DNA from: Holothuria scabra
Taxonomy: Eukaryota > Echinodermata > Holothuroidea > Aspidochirotida > Holothuriidae
DNA length: 64,000 nt
Reading direction: 5' to 3'
Assembly: GCA_037179385.1 (NCBI GenBank)
Contig: CM074189.1
Coordinates: forward strand, 19,575,020 to 19,639,019
The notes below the pieces were generated by a model. That model was not told where the DNA came from, did not search any database, and saw only the letters and a program-made list of their open reading frames with translations. Both the position numbers and the translations under genes were made by a program. Of this stretch, positions 55,951 through 64,000 are shown in pieces (position 1 is the first letter of the stretch; each line of letters starts with the position of its first letter).

Positions 55951-57479
55951 GGTTAATATTCATTAGTGCATAGGGTTAAGAGTTTTGAATGGCATGGGTA
56001 ATGTAAGATGCATAGGTAAGCTTTTGAAATCCACTTCATTATGTAAATGATCAAGTTGGGTATTTTCAAAATATGTACTGAAGCAATTTCACTGTATTAA
56101 GAATGTCTAAAGTGCATAAAAATGCATTTGGTACAGTGTTTATGTTGATTTTAGTTTGAAGTTTTGCCCTATAACATTTAGTTTCAGCATTAAAACGCAT
56201 AAAGAGTAAGTGGGTAGAACAAAATCTGAAAAAGTTAAAAAGGAAAAAACTGTTCATCAGGCCGACATGTTCGTTAATTTATCTTTGTCATAGGTATGCT
56301 GATTTTGCCATAAGTATCTCGGCCTATAGATTTTCATGAAATATATTTCCTACTCTTAAGTGGAAGTTTCTAGCAGTGTCTGGAACATGTGAGTTAAACA
56401 AAGGCTGTATGAGGGTTATTTGAGTACATAGTCTGAACATATTGGAGAAAGCTTCCATGCCCACAAAGCAGAGGAATTGTTCAGTGGGGAACTTCATAAG
56501 TGTTAACTTTGAACAGATCAAGTGCTCTGTATGATGCCCAAAATTTCTTTTAGAGCATACAGACATTGTTTCTTCCATAACTCTAAAGAAAAAATGAAGA
56601 TAACATTATATTAAGTATCAAAGATAGTTAAAAGTTACAGACAAACCTTGTGCCACTGTCCTCATAAGGACATGTAAGTGGGAACTAGATAATTAAATAC
56701 ACCACGGGTAACTAGTTTTATAAAAAGAACTAAATAACTGATCATTTGGATCAAATACCCTTGAGCACGCTTGAACTGAGATTGTCTAATTGAATGAATC
56801 AAATTGTAACTGACCCACCAGAGTCTGTGAAAATTTGCCGGTCACTGTTATCTTACCTAATTTATCACATTTGACTGCCACAGTGCCCTGAGGGGTTCTC
56901 TCATTGAATCATACAGCTCAATGGATTTAACCATTTCCTACCTGTCTGGCACTTATTTAGCCCTCTCAGTAAGGCTTGTTTTTCAGAAAGTACTGTAGTT
57001 CATGTAATCAAAACAAGCATAATAGTATCTACTGTGCATCAAACAAAGGACACTTGACTTGTACTCTGTTATGTGGTGTTCCTACAAGCAGACAATTTAA
57101 GGCAAATACAAATCTTGTTAATTTCTGGATTTATAGGGTTCCCATTTTTTTGCTAATTTTCAAGGACATCATAGTCATTGGAAAGGGCATTACACCAAAA
57201 AACAAATACAAAAGGATCACCACTAATAGCCAAGGTTACACCTTTCTGTTGGGATGTCTCTACTGCATGTTCCAATTTATGGATGACTGTTAGGATTAGA
57301 GCTTGTTCTAATACTAACCTTAATGCAGTCAACTTTTTGGATCATAGAGACATCATTATAGAGAGCCATCCTCAGTACCCAAAATTTTGATTTAAAGGAG
57401 CATGTTTCAAAAATATCTCTTTATCAAGTTAATACACAACATAGTTTACCAGCATCATAACTGCGTGAGAGATTTTTCT

Positions 57480-57780
57480 TGTTTGTGGAGGTCAAAGGTT
57501 GGGGCCACAAAAGGGCAAAACCTTGTAGACATGACATTTTTATGTGGTTGTTGAACTGTGGAGGGATCTCATATATACTCAGTTTGACGGTGAATTGCTC
57601 ATATTTAGCATGTTAATGGTCTTTTTAGGTAGTTGCTCCCTATTGTTTTAAGTGAGGGTGAAAGGTCATTTTGGGTCACATGATCTCAAAAGGTTTTGAC
57701 CTTACTAGTATACCTCAGTATTTGTGAGGGATCTCATGTTTGTCAAGTGGGCATCCATGTTCATTATTACAATATATCAT
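57480..57780 (+). repeat. diverged units of the 150-bp tandem repeat
   Basis: 'gtggaggtcaaaggttgggg', 'gagggatctcata', 'ctccctattgtttta' and 'gaaaggtcattttgggtcac' recur in unit order. Between this and the 55.5 kb array, 56.0-57.4 kb holds no recognised feature. Both lie in PCBD intron 2. Confidence 0.7.
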
Positions 57781-58173
57781 ATGGCAAGGAATCACTAAGC
57801 CTTTTGGCTTTCTAGTTAGACTAAGTGCTTCGATAAAATGTTTTGTCGGTGTAACGTTAAGGAAAGTCAGTTAATATTTCATTTTCACAGACCTCTGCGA
57901 AAACCCTATATTTCCACTGGTTGGCAAATTTTTAGCTCTAGAAATGGGAAACAAATTAATACAAACTTATGGAAATCGGAAATAATATCATCAGAATTCG
58001 TTGTATGGTGTAACTGCGGTTTAGCCCGCACTCCTTAACCGCTGGGCAGGAGATGTGTACAGTGTGTGGCACTAATTTTTTCACTTTGCAGTTGATGTAA
58101 ACTCATTAGCTGTGAGACCGAAGTTGTAAATACGTCTAATTAATATAATGTTATAAGAAACTAGTCAACACGC

Positions 58174-58354
58174 TGTCTGAATCGACAAATCGTTAGTTAA
58201 CATTTGACAATAGCTATAACTTATTTTTCTGACGATTTTCAGACTCCTTGACTAACTTTTCTACTAATGATCATTAGTAAGACTTTGAATTTAGTCAGAT
58301 ACAAACAAAATTAGTCACGTTTCAAGGATTAACCGTGGTTAGACAATTCAGACA
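58174..58354. mobile_element. TGTCTGAATYG MITE, intact copy
   Basis: 181 bp with inverted ends TGTCTGAATCGACAAATCG and, reversed, TGTCTGAATTGTCTAACCA. Internal 'ttagtca' words like the copy at 54,698. PCBD intron 2. Confidence 0.75.
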
Positions 58355-59008
58355 TCGTTTCCACCACAGAATTTCCACAGATCTGGTTTTTATTAGTTTG
58401 TGTTCACAAAATGCAACTTGATGATGCAAAGACTGAGTGAATACTGAGTTACGAAAACTTTGAAAATGTCTCTTCAGATCTACAAATTTTACTTTTTAGG
58501 TTAATTTTTCATGTTCATTTATACTTTCAAGTAGCCACGTAATATATAGAGCTATACCAACCAAAATGCATTATCGGGACCCTCCCTGGACATTGCAAAG
58601 TAAACTTATATTTTCCACATCTTTATAACTCTATGTATGAAGCGACCTTAACACTATGTACAGTTTGGAGACCCAGGGGTGTCAATAACATTTCCCTTTG
58701 AGAACTGAAATAAGAATGGGCAAGCTTAATCCGAGGGAAGTAGTAATAACACATACCTGGTTTAAAATTATTTATAACATGTATAGTTGCAAATACGTGC
58801 TGGCTTTAAAGTTGACTGTTTTGCAGGGAGATTTGCCTCAGTAATAAGCTAATACAGAGCGGAGAATATCTGAAGATAATAGAGGGTGTACTCACAGAGG
58901 GTACCGGCAGCAAATACCGTTCAAACTGTGGTGGAATCTTGACCACCCCTAGAACAGGACGTATTTAAGAGTTCGTCATTTTCATTTCGTGTCGATTTTT
59001 TTTAACAG

Positions 59009-59173
59009 GCATTTGGTTTTATGGCTAGGTGTGCTTTAAAGGCTGAATCAATAAACCACCATCCAGAGTGGAGCAACGTTTACAATAGAGTGGCTGTAAC
59101 CCTGACAACGCATGACGTAGGTGGCATATCAAACTTGGATCTTAATATGGCCGTTTTCATGGCTCAACTTTAG
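59009..59173 (+). CDS. PCBD1: pterin-4a-carbinolamine dehydratase, exon 3 (active site, stop)
   Basis: Fifty-four codons and TAG, phase 0 (acceptor TTTTTTTTAACAG). [20 protein letters not shown] then [19 protein letters not shown] carries the PCBD signature E-x3-H-H-P-x5-Y-x9-H-x8-D. Catalytic-pocket histidines are His80, His81 and His98 of the 117-residue model. The C-terminus ([12 protein letters not shown]) matches the final helix. Human PCBD1 is 104 residues, so the extra length is the N-terminal signal. Nothing is broken, so the enzyme should be active. Confidence 0.97.
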   Translation, partial: AFGFMARCALKAESINHHPEWSNVYNRVAVTLTTHDVGGISNLDLNMAVFMAQL

Positions 59174-59176
59174 CTG

Positions 59177-59182
59177 AATAAA
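59177..59182 (+). other. AATAAA word after PCBD stop
   Basis: A canonical polyadenylation hexamer only 3 bp after the TAG. Whether it is used is unknown, as this would give a very short 3' UTR. Confidence 0.4.
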
Positions 59183-60055
59183 ACAAAAGGACCATTCACT
59201 TTGAAGTCATAGGACACCGCACCGGAACTGACGTCAAGCTTGAACGGCAAAGTATGCATGCATGGTAGAAACAAGTGTCACAAAGGTGTACTGAGGTTCC
59301 TATACAGGTTGTAACTGTATGGGTCCAATATTGGTGAACCATATGAATCCCTTTAATTTTCGCAACCAGGGTTAATACGGGGTCTGTATGGGCAGTCCCC
59401 ATACATATGGGATATCATACAAATACAAATATTCATGTGACCACGTGTCAAAACTATCCCGTTTTATGTGGGCTCTTATGGCCCTTATAAATCGCGGGTG
59501 CAAAAGCACACGGGCCCCATATGCTGATACATGTGGGACCCTAAGCATCCTGTGAGAGAATTTGAGCCTATTCGTTACATAGCTCCTGAAAGGAGAGTGA
59601 TTATAGTAAACCGAAAATATGGCAAGGTTCGGGCAATATTCGATTCTTGAGGTGATAGCACGTCGGATCGATTGTCAGTGAACTTTGCTATAAATTTTGT
59701 TGAATTTAAAATACTGTGAGGAGCAGTTTCTAGCACCGGCGGAGTACAAGACTAATTGTTATAGCTGATTTTAAGGAATTTTCACCAGACGAACAGGGTA
59801 TATTTATTTTAGGAAGTTGTAGGTAAGGCCGATACCCCATGGCAACCATTAAGCTTTTAACAATGACAGTGTACACTTCGCGTCCAGCTAAGTATGGCCT
59901 GTATAGAGTTCTATATGCTATAAAAAGTTACAAGCAAAAATAATGAGAAAAAAAAAATAATGACTGGCTGACTGGAAATGCTCAAACCACATTTATTCAT
60001 TTTAATGTATAACATGCATTTCGATTATTCAGACTACGAAGTTAGCCAAGACTTA

Positions 60056-61564
60056 GGCCGCGGTAGCGCTACAACGATTTCGAATCGGATTTCGATCTGA
60101 ATTTTGCGAGTTTTTGTTAAAAGTCTTCCCCTTTTTTGGTAATCTTTGGTCGAAGAGAGGCTAAATTTTTCAACCATTGTTAAATGTTAAGACCTGATTG
60201 CATAACGGAACATCGTGATCATTCCAGCAGAGCCGTCTCCTTAACTGTGTTTCGCAGGTGTTGTTATTGTTACATTTTGGTCTCTCAAATGATCAAATCG
60301 GAAGGGACCAACCTAGTTCAAACGGGTTTTAAAAGTTTAGAATGGTTTCTTTCTATTAATGTAACTATTATCTCGATACAATGGGTGGAAGTGTACGCCA
60401 ATTTTCAATGAAAAATATAATTCTCAAAGTTTTTCAATGGAGATTCTTCCAAAGAGCACGTTTTTGAACGGTTTCCTCCACTTAAATTCACCTAACTTTT
60501 GTTAGGATGGTCCTAAAAATCTAGTTCCCGCGGGTGCTAAAAGTATGAGTATTCATGTTCACCGTGCTTAATTATCATCCACTTTGACTAACGGGAACAT
60601 TACGCCTTTTTCAAAAATATAAAAAAATCTTGGTTTGGAAATCGGACCATTGCTTTGTTCTTTGTCCGGATTGGTCAACGATCCTGTGACGTCACAGGCA
60701 GGCATTCAAACTGACGCCGTTTCGCTTGCACAGACCTAGAGAAGTGCTTTACATTCTCATTGCCCTTATCACATTTTAGCTTTAACCAATTTCCTTAAGA
60801 AAAAGTCATCAGATTGAGAAATTTGTCCTTAATGGAATCGTAAATTTCTTGATTCGAAAAACTGGATTGACAGTGGAAAAATCGGGGGAAATTTAGGACT
60901 CCTCAAAATGCATTGAATGGCAGTTAAGGCTGTTATTTGGCACGTACCATTGCAAAATGTCAGGAGGTTGAAATATATATTTAAAATATCATGTGCGCGA
61001 TGCATTGAGATTTCAAATATATAAACAATTTTTTTTTTTATAGAAGATATATAGTGTTGTGCAGTGAGCCTAGAAACGAATACTTTAAACCGTTTTACAT
61101 CAAATATAGAGCAAAAAGTAGAAATTTTCATGTTGCTTTCAAATGGACTCTCCCGATTTAATTACAATGGGGAATACGGAGCTGCCGTGATGTGTGTGGT
61201 CAAGCGTAAAAACCACCAAAAAGGTTGTCGTGATGAAGCAAGCAGTGAAAAAGCAATGATCGTTTTGGGCCAAAATGTTCCGTTATGTGTCTGATGTCTA
61301 TAAAATAAAAATGCTGATTTTTTTCACATCGACAAACATTTTTTATCCGACAGCGAAATCCGATATAAAAATCTTTATCGATGTGACGTCACGAAATAAT
61401 AAATTAACATTTTATTTTTACAGTCCTGTAGTGCAACCTATATATTTACTCACGGTTGGCAAAATTTCGGGTTCTTTCCGACTAGAGAAGGAGAAGATTT
61501 TCATAGAAATTCACAAACGTCGGATCAAAATTCGATCCGACTTCGTTACAGTGGGACCGCGGCC
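60056..61564. mobile_element. 1.5-kb PIF/Harbinger-like non-autonomous element
   Basis: Ends GGCCGCGGT (left) and ACCGCGGCC (right) are inverted repeats, flanked on both sides by TTA (60,053-55 and 61,565-67). TTA duplication and GG-starting ends are the PIF/Harbinger signature. Subterminal inverted similarity continues ('cgatttcgaatcggatttcg' against 'ttcgatccgacttcgttac' reversed). Frames inside (76 and 97 codons) show no transposase motifs. Confidence 0.75.
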
Positions 61565-62230
61565 TTAGTCGTGGTGCTATCTACTGTCCGATAAATTGCC
61601 ATGATTACACTCAGTGGAACAAAAAAGTGTCACATTAAGAAAGGGTTGGTAAGAAAATATGCTTTTTAATATGTGAAGCAATACAAAAAGATACAGACTA
61701 TTGCAATAAAATGGTTAAAGCGACTTGTCAGATAAACCTGCATGGAATCGTATGATGTAGATCTTATGCACATGGCGTCGTCACTCTTCTGAAAGAGACA
61801 CAATCCGACCATCCGATGTGGGAAAACAACAAATTGATTCAACTTTTGCAATATATATTAGATAATATGTACCTGTAACTTTTGAAATTATAATATTTTA
61901 AGGAGAAAAATGTTGCTAGGCGAGGTTTGTTGCCGAATCTTGAATGTAGCCTTAAGCTGTCATTGCACGCTATCTTGGCGCATTTTTACACAATATCTAG
62001 TTTTATGTTATGCAGCGATGTAAGAAGGTTCCGATCAACCTTTTGACAAGCTATAGAAGTAAACACAAGGATTCAGTAAAGGTTTCGCTTCAGTTGTCTG
62101 ATATAGTAGTAACTTGACTAAAGCGAGTAAAGTTGTACTCTTTTTTGGTCTCTTTTCTTGGAAAAATATCTTAATAATAAGATATCAAACTCTTCCGACC
62201 AGTCCGTGTAAAGAGTTGGTTGATTGTAAG

Positions 62231-62309
62231 ATGTCGGTGCAAATATTTTGTGTCCTCGTGATTTACGTAATATCCTTTCTTTTTGGTGGGGGAACTTTGT
62301 TTCGTTCGT
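62231..62309 (+). CDS. candidate signal-peptide exon (phase 1)
   Basis: ATG at 62,231, 26 codons plus one base, followed by a strong donor GTAAGT. Encodes MSVQIFCVLVIYVISFLFGG then GTLFR, a good secretory signal. No downstream partner was found before 64,000. Design (short, phase 1) resembles the Ig-receptor first exon at 29,113. Confidence 0.4.
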
Positions 62310-63036
62310 GTAAGTCTCCAAGCAAATAAATGCTTACTGCCCGTTTGCTTTAAACAGTAGCACGCTGTTAGGTGTGTCTTGGTTTTGTTCTTTCTGAAGG
62401 TCAATGAATATTATACTCTCCATGAAACCGACGGTAACCGTCGTTACGTCAACCTCCACCCTTAGCCTATAGGTTGGTATCATAGAAGATGTTACTGGTA
62501 TATATGTGTTCACATTTCTTAAGACTGACCTAAGTTTTCAACATGACCTTGCCATAGTATTGGTTGGAACCAGCATAGGCCTATCATAAATACGCCCAAT
62601 TCTCCAAAATATAGGCTACAACTAGTATATATTATCTGAATAATATGCTCGCCAGCCTATAGTTCCAAAAGTTTTGCTATGTGAGACGCCAAGAGAAGGC
62701 AGGAATTATTGAGTAGGAAAATGAATTTAAACGATACGTCTGCGGGCTTTGCGATCAAAATTTTGATAATTTAGTGTTTATACTCTAAATGCTGCACATA
62801 CTGTAAATATAGGTACTGGACCCGGCCCCTCGTTCCCCTTTGGGATTATGTCACTCCGGAGAGTTATTATTTGTGATGGTGGTGGTGGTGATGGTAGTTT
62901 GGTCTGGTGTTCTTGATGTTTCAGTTTTTGTTGTTGAGTGGTGGTAGTTTGGTCGAGAGCTGTCTTTCCGGTACGAGTAGCGTTGACTACTCAGGAGGGG
63001 TGCTGGTGGTGATTGTTTTGTTTGCGAGGGGTTTTT

Positions 63037-63260
63037 ACACCCCTAAAACACCGTGGTTAAATTTAAACAGGATCGGTGTTGTCTTTACTCCAACACAATC
63101 TTGGTTGAATTTCAACGCAAATCCTGGTTAAACTAACACAAAGTTTCGTTGAATTAACTAGAATTTGGGTTAGTTCAATTAGAGAATTTAACAAGAATTG
63201 TGTTGCAGTAAATAGAACACCGATCCCTGTTTAAATTAAACCCCGGTCCTTTAAAAGTGT
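63037..63260. mobile_element. 224-bp fold-back MITE
   Basis: Long imperfect inverted arms: ACACCCCTAAAACACCG...GGATCGGTGTT on the left and the reverse complement ACACTTTTAAAGGACCG...GGGATCGGTGTT on the right, extending to 'aacacaatcttggttgaatt'. No coding capacity. Confidence 0.85.
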
Positions 63261-63610
63261 CGTTTTCGCTTTTTGGCTGTTGGCCATATGTTATTACCTT
63301 TAAGCTGGTCTTGCCGCGTCCGTTAAGCGCCACGTAAAAAAAATTACCACGTCAACAAAAGAGAATAATTTTGTTGCTTTGTATTTTGCAGTACAGCATG
63401 CGTTGTCTCCTGATTACATGAAAAGATTCCTTTAGCAGATAACCCTTCTTGAGAGTGCGTCCTCAAATTATTTCCACGAAGGAAATCAATTTCATTTTAT
63501 AAAATCGATAGGCTTGTTGCCGTTCTTATAGAAAATTAAAACTCTTGTGGTCAAGCTTTGATAAAGCAATTTATTTCTGTCCAACGAACATTACTTTCCC
63601 CAATCTGGAA

Positions 63611-63689
63611 ATGGAGAAACCCACTGTTAAATTTTGTTTTCTTTGCTTGAAAACTGTTGTTGTGTTTCTTCTGATTTCCAAAGTATCAG
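63611..63689 (+). CDS. candidate signal-peptide exon (phase 1)
   Basis: ATG at 63,611, 26 codons plus one base, donor GTAGGT. Encodes MEKPTVKFCFLCLKTVVVFL then LISKVS, a signal-like hydrophobic run. Same phase-1 layout as 29,113 and 62,231. Could be the first exon of a secreted or receptor gene continuing past the right edge; 63,690-64,000 holds nothing else recognised. Confidence 0.45.
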
Positions 63690-64000
63690 GTAGGTGGACT
63701 TTAATTTTTACAATTGAATTTACCCAAATTAATGATTGCGTGAATGATTTGCTGTAAAAACAATACAGAATATTTGTTTGGTATGTAAATTAAATATTTG
63801 TAGACAGTGTTCCGATGGTGTCATATTTGACATTGCAGGCAAAGATGTGGCTAACGGCATGCATGTTTTAACGTGAGCGGAAGTTGTTTCCCGAAAAAAT
63901 GTCAGTTGGGAAAACTATAAAATCATTCTCTCCAAAACCCAAACCTCATAATTATACAGGGGCGATGATTCTGGAGGAAAGGGGGGGGGGGGGTCCGCAA

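Noticed and set aside
1..64000. CRISPR arrays, prokaryotic operons, phage or retroviral proviruses
   Set aside because: No regularly spaced identical repeats, no bacterial gene layout, and no LTR pair or gag/pol/env set; the only reverse transcriptase is a decayed LINE.

Overview
The window is animal nuclear DNA: split genes with GT-AG introns of 0.1-11 kb, AT-rich spacers, and many families of dispersed non-coding repeats. There are no operons, phage genes or CRISPR arrays. The gene content (one KMT2A/B-type trithorax gene, a PCBD gene, an immunoglobulin-type receptor) and the repeat style suggest a marine invertebrate deuterostome. An echinoderm, perhaps a sea cucumber, is my best guess; that is inference, not proof.

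Region 1 (about 1-20,500, minus strand) is the 5' half of a KMT2A/KMT2B (MLL/trithorax) histone H3K4 methyltransferase gene. Eight consecutive exons (20,486 down to 3,723) join with matching splice phases. They encode a menin-binding N-terminus, a LEDGF-binding-like segment, one AT-hook, the conserved KIKHVCRRAA-like block and a CXXC zinc finger. A ninth exon (1,347-1,487) carries most of a PHD finger. The exon with the first PHD ligands was not found between 3,723 and 1,487, and the gene runs off the left edge. Its introns hold at least nine copies of a tRNA-derived SINE, TTAA-flanked MITEs, a 0.55-kb repeat in two orientations, a fold-back element nested in a SINE, and a 1.17-kb TA-flanked element.

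Region 2 (20.5-29.1 kb) is repeat-rich intergenic DNA with no convincing gene.

Region 3 (29.1-45.8 kb, possibly to 53.3 kb, plus strand) is an unfamiliar Ig-superfamily receptor: signal-peptide exon, two Ig exons, a transmembrane exon and short cytoplasmic exons, mostly joined at phase 1. An 11.1-kb stretch bounded by inverted CCCAGCTAACA ends and ACGTTT-rich subterminal repeats sits in the intron just after the transmembrane exon. It holds a frameshifted LINE and nested MITEs. An extra tail-like exon with a stop lies before the transmembrane exon, so a membrane-free isoform or a leftover of duplication is possible.

Region 4 (47.3-47.8 kb) is a tandem pair of U2-snRNA-derived units bounded by an 11-bp near-perfect direct repeat, which looks like a U2-headed SINE.

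Region 5 (49.7-59.2 kb, plus strand) is a three-exon pterin-4a-carbinolamine dehydratase (PCBD). The protein model is complete at 117 residues, has all active-site histidines, and begins with a clear secretory signal peptide, which is unusual for this family.

Region 6 (59.2-64 kb) has a 1.5-kb PIF/Harbinger-like non-autonomous element, a fold-back MITE and two candidate phase-1 signal-peptide exons that may start further receptor-type genes beyond the right edge.
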